Origin: Linnemannia hyalina
Lineage: Eukaryota > Mortierellomycota > Mortierellomycetes > Mortierellales > Mortierellaceae
Assembly (NCBI GenBank): GCA_019671135.1
Contig: JAHRHY010000010.1
Location: forward strand, 1,550,001 to 1,614,000
Direction: 5' to 3'
DNA length: 64,000 nucleotides
The translations under genes were made by a program, and so were the position numbers. The notes below the pieces were generated by a model that saw only the letters and a program-made list of their open reading frames with translations, ran no database searches and was not told the origin of the DNA. The first letter of the stretch is position 1. Each line of letters begins with the position of its first letter. Positions 20,091-31,700 of the stretch are shown in pieces.

Positions 20091-20707
20091 ATGCACTTCG
20101 CCAAAGCCTCCAGCTCACTCTCCTTTGTGGCTATCACGATCTTTCTCTACTCACTGGTAGGTATTGTCAATCTCCTCGGCAAGCATATGCTGCCACACCA
20201 TCGCACAACTATAGCCGAGGTGTAACTCCACGCATAGAGTCTAACAGCAATTTTCTACAATGAAACAGATACATGTAGCTACGTCTGAAAATGCGTCTGT
20301 TTATACCCTATCGGTTTGTGGTCAGCGCTGGTAGAGAAAAGACGGTATGCTCGAGTGTTTCTGGCTTGGAACAGTCAGTTGAAGTATTAGAATATAAGGA
20401 TGGCATGGGCGGAAGGTATCAGATGCCTGGACAAGCTCAACCGCTGTACATCACGCTTAAGCGTTGCGTGGCGCTGAAAAATAGTCAACTGTAGAGCTGG
20501 CTGACATCGATCTTGCTCAACCAAGTTGACAAAAAGACATTTCGATCTCCTTGACCAAAGAAGCAACAAAGGAACTGATCGTCACGTGTACTTTAAACAA
20601 TGCGTTTCCAACCAAGCTTTCAGCACCGAGCTTTGATGCGACGCAACGAGGTGGCTTTTGAAGAGATTAGTCTGATTACTAGCCGGTTGACAGTGGAGTA
20701 TCACTGA
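20091..20707 (+). pseudogene. Contractile-tail/eCIS inner-tube-like protein, full-length but broken copy 2
   Basis: Inner-tube proteins polymerise into the needle of contractile phage tails and of extracellular contractile injection systems. Here the leader exon is 20091-20156, the intron 20157-20278, and the body 20279-20707, ending at TGA 20705-20707. Family hallmarks appear in order: IPYRFVVSAG, SVSGLEQSVEVLEYKDG, a MPGQ loop, ITLKR, SWLTSILLNQVDKK, NNAFPTKLSAPSFDAT, and a terminal EVAFEEISLITSRL strand. Three lesions break it: TAG at 20492-20494, a one-base loss near 20531-20536, and a one-base shift near 20644. The first two are shared with copy 1, so they either predate the duplication or spread by conversion. 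No sheath, baseplate or ATPase gene is nearby. The bacterial origin is inferred. The leader, TATA box and intron suggest it was once expressed as a eukaryotic secreted protein. Confidence 0.78.
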
Positions 20708-22345
20708 GTTGGACCATCCTTAATAAAGATGAGGCGAGGATGTTTGGCACATGTACTTCGTGTGTGTATAGTGAGGACCGACGGCATTCCACACATCTGC
20801 GAGTTGTATATTCGGACTGCCCCATCATGAACACGTTTATTGCCAGCCATTCGTATGGCCTTGTGGGTGGTGGAAGGAACACCACGAGTGATGTGGTTCG
20901 CACGATGGTGAATGAAACATTTGCCTCTAGAAAGTCAAGGTTCCGAGATGAAAACGCGACGCGCTGATCTATCAATCGCCTCTGTCCTGAGTCAGGCACG
21001 ATCACTCAATCCAACAACGGAGACATTTAGTACGCCGTTGATAAGATCCCTGATATCAGATCACCCATTGACCATCGCCAACCTCATATCCCTTACTCTT
21101 CCCTCTCCAACTATGTGCAAAGCTCCTCAAAAAGTCGCCTCAAACCCTTCATTCATTAACTTTATATATATATATTTTTTAGCCTCCTTGCTAGATGAGT
21201 TTTTGATTTTTGTCGCGGGTAAGTATCCATCAGCTATTAACGGTTGGAATATTAGAATTTAAAGGTGGCCCCACATAGGCCATTGCACTTCGGTTAACAG
21301 CCATGGCCTAGCCCATTGAAAATTAAGAAAAAGAAGAAGCAATACTAGTTACCATGCTTCCTCGGTGTTGTTCACCTCACGGTTGAATTTCTGTGGCGCT
21401 GTGCGTTTGGCTTCCTTCTCTCCCAGTATAGCCATACTCACTGCAAAAGACAAAACATGGGTCAAGGGGTTAAAACACAACAAGCAAGAAATGATTTTTC
21501 TCACTTGCACAGAGAACACGCTGACTGAAGATCAAGTGCCTATTGCAACATCACTTCGTCTAGCATAACGGCATGATTTGATAGACAACGCGTACGAGTT
21601 CCGGGGAACAATAACAACACATTTGGGTGCCAACGTCAGGAGGGATGAGCAACAGGATCGTCGATGGATAAAAACAAAAAAAAAATGACACAGTTCTTGA
21701 ACTGCTTTCGACATGTCGTACTACTTGATTTCGTACCTTGTTTTTTGCTGGCGTCGTACATTTTTTGACTTGACCACAAAAGCATGCGTTCTGGCCATTG
21801 ACGAAACCAGAAGGGAGATGAAGTAATCTGCTTTTCTGTGAGGATACAAGGCAACAGCAAGTGTGTCTTGGAGGATTAAAAGAAGCATCGAGCAGGGTTG
21901 CATACCCCACAAGCACATATACATGGGGCCCATTGTTTTCTCTGTCCCTTGTCCACCTCAACAGATCCTTCTCTCAGGCAATCACAGATAGCAAAAGAAA
22001 AATATGTGAGTTGCGGCAATATGCACGGATCGACTCATGATCAGGCTGCTGCAAGGTAGAATACGAGGAGGAGCAACCGCACCGGTAAGAAGCCAAGATA
22101 CTCCATGGCTACATCATCATCTCTCACCATGCTATCCCTCTCTCATGGAAGGAACTAAAGACAGCAGGCGTCGCGTTGTGCACGTCTTTTCTCTCCTAGC
22201 GAATAGTAACGGCACCATGTGAAAAATCTTTTACTATCTGCTAGATCGGGCCTAACTAACAAGCCTGCCTGGTCACTTATCCGTTACTAAAGGCTCTCAT
22301 CCTCTACTTCTTTCGCCGGGTTGGCATCTCCCTCTTAGCCTTTCG
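20708..22345. other. Gene-poor stretch between repeat copy 2 and the GPI-protein gene
   Basis: About 1.6 kb with only short open frames (for example 20740-20967, 75 codons) and no recognisable product. It contains a TA-rich tract near 21165-21180 and ordinary unique sequence. I cannot support any gene here. Confidence 0.5.
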
Positions 22346-22352
22346 TATAAAA
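22346..22352 (+). promoter_or_regulatory. TATA box of the acidic GPI-protein gene
   Basis: TATAAAA in CGTATAAAAGTTCC, 130 bases upstream of the ATG at 22482, followed by a C/T-rich leader. A good match to a core promoter in both position and sequence. Confidence 0.6.
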
Positions 22353-22481
22353 GTTCCTTCCGGGTACCAAAAAAACCAACCATAATTCCTCACTATTCTC
22401 CTACAAACTACATCACTATTTCCCTTTTCTTCCCCCACACCCTTCGCATATCAACTTTCCAACCCCCCTTTCATAAACAAA

Positions 22482-23081
22482 ATGTTCCCCCATACCATCA
22501 TCCTTGTCATGGTCAGCACCTTAACCATCACCTCCTCAGGCGTAGCCCTCTCCGCTACTCAAGACCAAGTTTCCAGCAAGCGAGATATGTCATCCGTCTG
22601 GCTGGCTCAAGCAGAGGCTCAAGCCATGGTCCCCCTCAAGCGGCGCAACAATGTTGTTCAACCTGCTGGTACTTACATGAAGCCTCACCGAGACTGCGAC
22701 GATGACGAAGATGATGGTGATGATGATGATGATGATGACGACGACGAGGACGATGAAGATGATAATGATGATAAGGACGAGTGGGACGAGGGCGATAACA
22801 ATGGCAATGGACACCACGGCGGCCACCACGGTAACAACAATCCCCACACCGATATTGGACACGGCACCAACGGCAGACAGGGGATAATGGATGGAACGCA
22901 TGATGAGTCGGGGACATTTACGGGTACCTACACAGAGACGATGGTTCCTGGCGCGACTGCGACGAACCCGGCTGGCCAGCCCGAGATGACTGGTAGACCC
23001 TCGACTGCTTCAGTTGTTAACACCCGTAGTGGTGCAGGACTCGCGTTGGTCTCGCTCGTCTTGGCCGCCTATTTCATGTAA
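22482..23081 (+). CDS. Small secreted acidic protein, probable GPI anchor
   Basis: 199 residues, single exon. The N-terminus is a signal peptide (MFPHTIILVMVSTLTITSSG, with cleavage likely near VALSA). The middle is a run of about 35 Asp/Glu residues followed by a Gly/His/Asn-rich segment (GNGHHGGHHGNNN). The C-terminus is Ser/Thr-rich and ends in a short spacer plus hydrophobic tail (AGLALVSLVLAAYFM), the layout of a GPI-attachment signal. The product is expected at the plasma membrane or cell wall. The Asp and His clusters could bind metal ions; that is a guess from composition only. No family assignment. A TATA box and a compact leader support expression. Confidence 0.75.
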   Translation: MFPHTIILVMVSTLTITSSGVALSATQDQVSSKRDMSSVWLAQAEAQAMVPLKRRNNVVQPAGTYMKPHRDCDDDEDDGDDDDDDDDDEDDEDDNDDKDEWDEGDNNGNGHHGGHHGNNNPHTDIGHGTNGRQGIMDGTHDESGTFTGTYTETMVPGATATNPAGQPEMTGRPSTASVVNTRSGAGLALVSLVLAAYFM

Positions 23082-23259
23082 TTCCCTCCCTTATCCTAAT
23101 TTTATGTAGTTGTCTTCCTTCGCCCTAATTAGTGTCTGGCAAAATAATGCAGCTGTAATGGTTATCGAGTTTTAATGAAAGATGAAAGGTGCTAAGATCT
23201 CTAAAAATGCAATGGGTGGGAGTATGTGAATGATGCTTGGTGAAACGAATAATGAATGC

Positions 23260-24935
23260 TTACTCCTTGGCGAGTTTCCTCTTCTTGCTCTTCTTATCTT
23301 CCAGCTTGCCCATACTCTCCCAGAGATCATCATCGTTCTCATCGTCATCACCCTCGCCTCCCTCAGCCCGCTTCTTCTTGCTCGACACCACGCCATCCTC
23401 CTCATCCTCAGCGATCTCGGCAGGGGTGTATTCTCCAACGACGACGGCGGTCATACGCTGCTTGAGGTAGACCTTGTGCAGAAGTTTCCTGGTTTTGGTC
23501 ATCTCGTGCACACGTAAGCAACGGTCCATGGCGACTGTGACAAGGTGTGCGGCCGAATCGTTCTCGAAGGGGTTAAATGTTGCCAATGCCGTTGCCACTC
23601 CAGTGAATCCTGTATGTCATTAGTTACAACATTATGAACGAAGAGTTAGCTTTGTGCCAGAAACAAGCAAAAAATGCCGAGTAACCAGGTGGAAGAAAGA
23701 GCAAAAGTTACCTTTGTATTGTCCGATAATGGCGCCGGTAAGGGTATCAACAGAGTAAACGTTCGTCACGGTGTCAGAAAAGATAATCTCACTTCCGTCC
23801 TTGCCGTTGGCCATGGCGACCACAGGCATCTCGCCCACCTCAGCATCGACCGCAGGTCTCCTGGCTCCGCTCTTGACATCGTAGACTCTGATCTGGTGGT
23901 GCCGTGTGCCGACAGCGATCCTGGAGGTATCGTATTGGTTCAAGAACTGCAGATCCGTGTTCCAGACAGGAACGCGCAAGTCCAGGTAGTCGTTCTTGAC
24001 GTTCTTGGCCTTGAAGATCTGGCCGTTGGCGAGGATATCCTTAGACTTGTAGCGGACCTCGGGTTCCCCCTTTGCCGGTGCAGGTGTTGGTGCAGGTGCT
24101 GCCTTTTTGCTGTTCTTCTTGCCCTTCTTTGTTGCTGGCTCTGGTGTCTCTTCCTCTGCTGCTGGGTCCTTAATGAGAGCCTTGAGGTCCCAAAGAGTGA
24201 GTTCTTGCTCCTTGCCTCCTGTGGCGACAATGTGGTGTTCCCGAGGGTGAACTCTCATCCTGCAGATATCCTTTCCGACCTCCAGTACAGTTGTCTTTGA
24301 GTGATCCGCAATTGATTGCACAACAAGACGACCAGTGCTGGTGCATGTAATAACCGACCTACAGACGTGCAAAACAAGTTATGGTTAGTTGACCTGTGTT
24401 TGTTGACCTGGTCAAAACAATGACATACAATACATATTAAGAGCAATTGAAGACGTACTCGGAACTGGCGAATAATCCGACAAAGACAGTATCGATCTTG
24501 CCCTCCTTGCCAAGGGTGTGCTTGAACTCTGTGGTGACAGTTCCATCCTTGGGATCCAACAACTGAACAAGTCCATTCTTGCGAGCGACGGCGAGATGCT
24601 TCTTTTCCGAGTCCCAGCACAGCAATTGAATAGCCTTCTCACGATCAGGAATACCCCAGGTCTCGACGGTTGGGACTGGATTAGGGAGAGCTTCCGGGGT
24701 GGGTTGGTTCCTGCGGACACGCTTGGGCTTGACCACGACGGGTTCTGTGATGGTCACGACTATGTTGTTGGAAAGAAAAGTAAGAAAACGAAAAGAGTTG
24801 TGAGACGAGGGTTTGGTTGTGTTGGCAGTTGGTGAGAATGCTTGCTGAATCAGGTTGTATTATTGAGAGATGAGATGAGACAGTACCTTTGACGAGGCCC
24901 TGCTCATCGCCGGTGTAGAAGCGCTGCGATGACAT
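23260..24935 (-). CDS. NSA1: Ribosome biogenesis WD-repeat protein NSA1 (WDR74 type)
   Basis: Exons 24935-24887, 24759-24459, 24358-23712 and 23609-23260 join to 448 residues. The first exon encodes MSSQRFYTGDEQGLVK, the characteristic NSA1 start in which the first blade contains GDExGLVK. Later blades include IQLLCWDSEKKHLAVARKNG, MRVHPREHHIVATGGKEQ followed by LTLWDLK, and DTSRIAVGTRHHQIRVYDVK. A Lys/Ala/Pro-rich insert (TKKGKKNSKKAAPAPTPAPA) sits between blades. The C-terminal tail is acidic, then Lys-rich (nuclear/nucleolar type). NSA1 acts in nucleolar pre-60S maturation with the Rix7 AAA ATPase. Splice sites are all GT-AG. It lies head to head with the TOM1-like ligase. Confidence 0.88.
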
Positions 24936-25754
24936 GGTCGATTAGGGGAAGAAGGTGTGAGCGAGAAGGGAGAGGGGGAATAAACAAGGAACCAGAGCAA
25001 GAGGGTCAAGAGGCAAAAAAAAAAGAAAAAAATTGTTTACTCCAAGCGTCGTTGTGACTGGTAATTCAGTCCATGAACAAGTACCGTTCGTTGAGGAGGA
25101 ACAGGCAGAGTAAGTGTTCAAGGTCAAGTCTACAGAGAGTGAAGGTGGCGGTTGTGGTGCCGACTTGAGCTCAAAGTATAGGAGCAGTGATGTAATTGTA
25201 CCTTTACGTGAACCGAGTAGAGTGTAAATTATGGGATTGTGATAAAGAACCGTATGCCAAGTGGTTCAAAAGGGGGAAGTTACAGGCTGGAGGAGTGTTG
25301 CCACCAAAAAGAGGAGTTTCGAGAACATTTTGCCAAGCCACATTTCGCCCCTCTACCTCGGCGCCATTCGACGATGACGACGCTGTCTCCTCTCTCTCGT
25401 CTCCCTCTCTCACCCCTCACCCACTTTTGTTCGTTCGACCAAACCCAACCACCATACACTTACACACTTACACACTTCCACCACACCCACACACGCTTTA
25501 TTTGTTGCTGTCGGTCCACGCATATACACCACACATTCAAACTCTTTCGTCAAACAACATAAAAAAAGAAAGAGAGAGACGCGTCCTTCTTCCCTCTCCT
25601 TCCTTCACACTCTTCCCTTTTTCTTTCCTTTTTGCTCACAATTCTTTTTTCCGCGCCACGACACACACACGCACGCACGCACGCACGCACGCACACTCCC
25701 TCTTTCACCCATTCAACATACACACTCACACACGCACCTTGACGAGTACCTCGA
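24936..25754. other. Divergent promoter region between NSA1 and the HECT ligase
   Basis: About 0.8 kb with no gene. The right half is a C/T-rich leader with a CACG/CACA microsatellite at about 25663-25697. No TATA box is evident in either direction, which fits two housekeeping genes. Confidence 0.5.
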
Positions 25755-28700
25755 ATGAAGATTAAAAAGGCCCCTGTCAAGAAGCTGGCGGTACCGGTAA
25801 GACACAGTCCCAGTAGTGCCTCGAGGCTCTTTGTCGCCGCGCCGCAGTAGACGTCATATCATCTCCGACATACACCTTATTGATACCCAGCAGCTGTGCT
25901 AGTCAACGTTATTACTGTGCCAAACGACTTCGCACAGTGACGGACATGAGCAAAACAAGTCTAACAAACGGCACTATAGAAGACAATGACGAAGCATTAT
26001 GAATTGCTTCGACTTGACATGGACTTGGTCCTCTTGGTTATGTGCATTGGCCTTGGTGCAGGTTTATTTCGGGCGTGTGTGAAGGAAGCCAGTGATGAAT
26101 GGTCGTTGCAGGCAGGCTTAAGGTTATATTCACATAAAGAGGCTAAGAATGATCTTTGACGGCGTAGCTAAAGGAGGACGAGGAGAGAGAGAGAGTGACA
26201 GAGAGAGATATACAGAGAGAACCAGGAGTCGAAAAAAGGAATCATGTGGTTATCACAACCACCACCGATACATCCTTCGTGTGCCCGCTGCAAAGGCAAT
26301 AAGAAACCAAGAACGCTAACCTATACAACTCGTACTCCATGAAAATAGCCACTTCCGATTCGAAACCTCATCAAGACGCTCAAGGAGAGTCCAGAGGCAG
26401 AGCTTGCGGCACATATCGAAGCAACGCCAGAATGGAACTGGCCACGCGGAGACTTGTTCCATTGGGTCGGTGTTCTCAACCGCTTCGACGACATCCTCGA
26501 CACCCTCTGCAAAACCCACGACATGAAAAGGCCCCAGTCAAAGGAGCTTTCGCCCGCCGATCGACGTCTCACCCTCGCCATCCTCTCCTTCTCACGACTC
26601 TTACTCGAGAGCTGCACCAACAGAAACCTTTATGCCTCCTATGAGGTATATAACATATACTTGCGTATTTGTAATTTGCTTTTGTCACGTTGGACCTATT
26701 GCGCCACAAAAAAGAGAATTATTCTTTTCTCATCATTGTGTTGCTCCCTTCCGCCTTGTAATAATAGCAACTGAACGACCTACTGAACACACGCGACTTG
26801 GACATTCTGGAGTCATGTTTGCGGCTGTTACTTCGACCAGCTCAGCGTCACAGCGCTCAACGCTCGGCGCGATCAATATTCACAGTCTCCCAGGATCGCC
26901 TCTTGGCGTTGGCGCACTCATGGGGCAGCAAAGAGTATGGGCTGGATCTTCAACAATTGGCAGATGACAAGGCAGAGATCCCAGAGCGGCTCCAGTCAGT
27001 GAGCTTTCAATTCTTTCGGACAATCGCCCCATCAAAAAACCCCGCCACAGACTCACCGCCCACGTCATCAGCTGCGCCATCAGGACATACCATAGCTGCT
27101 GCTACGGCCACCACACCGTCAAGCGCATCTGCGCCTCCGACCTCAGCCTCTGGAAAGCCAAGGAGACATTCCAGCTCTGGCGCATCATCGTCTCATGCCT
27201 CAGCAATGGCCACCACCGGAACCGCCACACCAGCCTTTTCATCTGTAAGCGAGGGTTTGGTTGTGATCCAGGTATCTGACCCTCAGCAATTGGGAGCGAC
27301 AGATTACGAGATCCTCAACCATCTGGTGCAAGAGTACAAGGTTTCAGAAGAACACCATTTCCAGCTTCTCAGTCGTATCAGGATAGCAACTGGAATTCGT
27401 GACCCTAAGCGCCGCCAGCAACTCCTGCTAATCCGTATCTTGGCGATCGCTGTCATGTCGCACGTTCTTTCTGAGGCCGTTATTGTCGAAAAGTTTTTCG
27501 CCTTTGAGCCCGAGATCATCCAGAGCCTGACTGATCTGATTCACCCCGACCACAAAGTGCCGTTCGTAAGTTCTCTTTGATTCATACACTATCTACAGGA
27601 CTGTGACATATCCATTTCTTGTTCTTTGTTCGAACACAGACAAACTCTAACATAAACCCTTTTCATACCGTTTAGCCTGTACAAACTGTGGCACTCTTTG
27701 CTTTGGACGGGCTGGCTCATTTGAGGAACAGGCATCCGGATGTGTTGACCGCAATCAATGCCTCTGCTAGTCACGGTGTCCTCTTGTATGCATTGCGCAA
27801 AGTCATTACAGGACTGGATTCGGAGAATGGTAGGTATTGGTGATGTTTGCATGACGATGTTGATTCGCAAGACATCCCAACAAAAAAATCCAAGTGGTAT
27901 TCTAACTGTTACCATTCTCTTTTGACATAATAGTTCCTTATCCTCAGGAATTTCTGGATGCCATGTTTGCGTTTATCTCGTACATTATCAGCTCACAGTC
28001 AGGAGGCAACATGGTTATTTCTGCTGGCCTCGTCCCTGTACTGCTTCAACTGCTCTCGAATAAGCATTCGTCCCAATTGAAGGTAAGAGTCTGACTTCCA
28101 ATGCAGCAACTTCCCCTGTGCAAAGGTTGTACTGGATTAATCAAGAAGCGAGACTGACATGAACTCATCTTTCCTAACTTTGCAGAATGTCACCAAGAGC
28201 GTCACTATCCTCGACAGCCTTGTTTACGGGTTCAGCACAGCTTTCACATCATTTTGCACGTCAGGTGGACTCAACAGTCTAGTGGCAAGGATGAAAGAGG
28301 AGGTCGACTACTCTTTGAAATTGGTCAAGGACGCGGAGGCCACTCAGATGACAGATGTCAGCTCTACGGATACCGGTGCGCCCAAAGGTTCGTCGTCATA
28401 TATAGACTGCTTAGTAGCCCTCATGTAATGATTCCTTTATCTAATCGACAGATTTCTACTTTACTACGTTGTACAGAAGTGGAAACGACGCCTATTCCGT
28501 TCGAGAGGACAGCACTGTCAAAGGCCATGTTCAAGTTTATCATCCACATGATGCAGAGCCCTGGTACTCACGAAGGCTTGCGGAATTTGATCGAGACAAC
28601 CTTGCCAGCGACACTCAAAGACATTATGGAGCACCCCTCTGCTCTCGGAAATTCCATCTACGCTCATGGTATGCATCATGTAACAGGCATTCTTATCGCT

Positions 28701-31700
28701 CACAACGCTTATGCGGACTAAATTAACCAGATACTCCATATTTGTACATTTATAGCTATCAACACAATGACGTCCTTCATCCATAACGAACCAACATCGC
28801 TCAGCATCCTTCAGGAAGCCAAGATTCCCCAGACTCTTCTTGCCAGCTTGTCAAAGGATATCCCTGCCTCCAATGATGTCGTAATGAATCTGCCAGGCGC
28901 GTTTGGAGCGATTTGCTTGAACGCGAGCGGACTGGAGATGTTCACCAAGGACTTTGATATCAAGAAGTTCTTTGACGTGTTCACTTCGGTTCCTCACGTG
29001 AGAGCTTTACAGGACAGCGACATTGCATCGACACTCGGCGTTTCAATGGATGAGTTGGTGCGGCATCAGCCAACACTAAAACCCAAGGTGATGACTGAGT
29101 TGGGTGAAGCGCTGAAGACAGTCTTGAAGATGTGCGAGTCGGATGCAGTGACAGAGGATGATATTTCCCTTTGCACCCTTCAAAAAACCCGCGCCAAGGA
29201 CGCGCCTCCCCTCGGCAAAGTTGTTGACGACGACGCAAACAAGGACGATAGGAAAGATAGTCTTGTTGCCCAACTCATCGAGAGCTCCGCCGGGGTATGT
29301 ACTCCTTATTCGAAAACCTCGTAATGATGATGGAGATTGCAAACGCACAATTGAACTACGAAACTAACGCCATCACCAATACCATCACTCTATTATACGT
29401 AGTTTTGCGAAAGTTTCTTCCAGAATGCAGCGAGCGCCCACGAGTTTTTGAAGGCAGACGGGATCGATACTCTTTTGCGATTCTATTCGTTGCCGACTTT
29501 GCCATACGACCTGGCCAACTCCTCAGCTTTCTTTACGCTGTCGCACCTTCTCAAGCTGTTAAGCGAAGCCAACCCTGCGGCTGCAATTTCGGCAGTAGTG
29601 AAAGAAGTGAACAGGATACTTCAGCAGGTTCAACCGCTGCTCGATTCAACCAATGCTGGGTCTGACCTTGTTCAGTACATCGACATCACAGGTAAGAAGC
29701 ACGTCACGTTTGAGTGTCAAGATTGCGATATCCTGCTTTGAGGTGGATCAAAGTAACTGATATTTAACTTCTTATTTGCGATATGTGGCATAGTCTCGAG
29801 CGACGACGATATATCTCGAGGGAACAACATGCTGCGATCGTTGATTAGTTTACACGCCTTCAGCGGGCTGCTTTCGGACATGTACTGTGCCCCTACTTTC
29901 TCCCATGGTCGGAACTCTGCCGCGGTACTAGCTGCATTTGTCAACGCACAGGGTGATCAGGCCCTAGCAGGTCTAGGCCAGCTCCACAGGTACTTACAGG
30001 ACATCCGCGCGTTCTTGCTTTTTGTAGCACACGATGTTATCAGCGAAAGGCTGTTTAACAGTTTATTTTATATTTCATTTAGGGCATGTTTGTGGGAGAG
30101 CATTGCCATGAAGCGCATCCTCGGCAAGGACTGGAATGACCCCAGCTCCAAGGCCAAGCGTGCTCATACCCATGTGCCAATGCCAGGAACAGTCGACGAG
30201 AACGTAGAAGAGTTGGCGGGAGAAGACAAGGAGATGGCGGCCGCCACGCCCTCGGTTGACATATACTCACCTACTGTCATCAACACCAAATTCCTCCGCT
30301 TTGTGCTTACTCAGATCCCCCAGTACATCACGCCCATGTATCAAGGTACGCTAATTATTCATTTTCCCGGCATTGTGGTGCTGAATCTTGCTCTTGCGCA
30401 TGGATATTCACATTTGTCTTTTATGTTACTATGTAGGTATCACTAAGATGCTCTTCAGTCGCCGAGAGATGGAGCCAGCACAGCGCACAAACGCATTCAA
30501 GATCGCAGATTCATTGTCCGGAGTCTTACAGTCGCACATTAGTTGGAAGCGTCTTGGTAAGGGCCTCATCCGTTTTCCTCAGCCCTGTCTCCTGAAGTGT
30601 ATTGCAAGTTTACTTCATACTTACTTACCGAAATGTCCTCGCTACATTAGATGCAAGCGAATCTCTCAGTGACAAGTACACGTATCTCAGTACTATGTTC
30701 AACTTGCTGCCATACCTGCTACTTGACGACCGCAACCCGACAACTCTTCAGACCATTATGGCGGCTTCATTCGTCAGGACTGGCAGTTTGGAGGCCCTGT
30801 TCACCTGGCTGGATTCAGCGTGGGCAGAGGCTTCGACTATCAGGTCTGCTTCGACCACATCAGAAGGAGAGCAGATGGTTCTGTTGGCCAAGGTTCATGG
30901 ATGCGTCGAGACTATGTTGAGCGTGCTCCAGACACTCACGTCATCGAAACTCTTGCTTGAGTCATCCCATACCGCTCCATTGACATCTAAAGACGACAAG
31001 AGCAGGAAGGAGTACTTCTTTAACCCTCACGAGTTCCTGGTCGACGTCCGATTGTTGGTTGTGCCGCGTATTCAGCAACTTTGGGTGGATAAACACCTCG
31101 ATCAGTGCCCGGCCCTTCTTGTTCGCCATATCATTCAGATCATCATCAACGTTCTCAAGGCCGCTGGTGAGCTAAAGCCTCCTGTCGTGGCTCCTCCACC
31201 CCCTTCTTCAGGAACTGGCGCTGGAACAGGTGCGGGATCCTCTGCATCGAATGTCTTTGGCGTCCGACCTGTCGTTCCCGATGCCAACAGTGTAGCCATG
31301 CTGCTCGACATGGGTTTCCCCCGCTCAGCTGCGGAGCTTGCTCTTACTAGAAGCGGCAATCAGCTCGAGCGTGCTACCGAGTACCTTTTGACGCATCAAG
31401 AAGTTGTTGCTGCCGCGATCTACGAACAGGAGCGCGAGGAAGCGGCAGCTCGTGCCGCAGCCATCGCGACAGCCAATGAACCTCCTGTACCGCCAACCGC
31501 AACAAGTTCAGCCAATACCGCTGCTACTGCTACTACCGATGCTACCGACGCTAGTGCAACTGAGCAAGCACCTTCTGGGGGAGCTGCAACAGGAGACGCG
31601 AGCGTTGAGCGGGACGGTGATGAAGAGGATGAAGACGAAGAAGAGGACGAAGAGGAGATGCTTCGTCAGGCCCTGGAGATGTCCCGAGCCTTGGATGTTA

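Larger units (their letters stand above)
17570..20626. repeat. Long direct repeat, copy 2
   Basis: Second copy of the segment at 1-2687. It is longer because about 300 bases around 19350-19660 are extra here. They include a 134-bp foldback element (19477-19610) and tandem versions of a motif close to TTGGTGTTGTCCC. The homologous part stops at 20626, inside the tube-like pseudogene, which in this copy runs on to its natural end at 20707. The left boundary cannot be fixed because copy 1 is cut by the window edge. No other gene was recognised in 17570-19900. Confidence 0.93.

Noticed and set aside
1..20626. Interpreting the two 3-kb repeats as LTRs of one giant retroelement
   Set aside because: No convincing paired TG...CA ends, primer site or polypurine tract, and the enclosed DNA contains several unrelated elements plus a host gene.
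20740..20967. 75-codon frame after the tube pseudogene
   Set aside because: No recognisable motif, no promoter, no second copy.
21185..21275. Possible second tube-like remnant (EFLIFVAGKYPSAING, then LEFKGG in another frame)
   Set aside because: Only two short, weakly similar patches in different frames and no further motifs; chance resemblance cannot be excluded.
22590..22917. Antisense frames opposite the acidic GPI protein
   Set aside because: Low-complexity complements of GAT/GAC repeats; no independent support.
29990..30082. Treating the in-frame segment of the HECT gene as coding rather than intron
   Set aside because: It has GT...TTTAG boundaries and hydrophobic, non-conserved translation; intron preferred, although retention would keep the frame.
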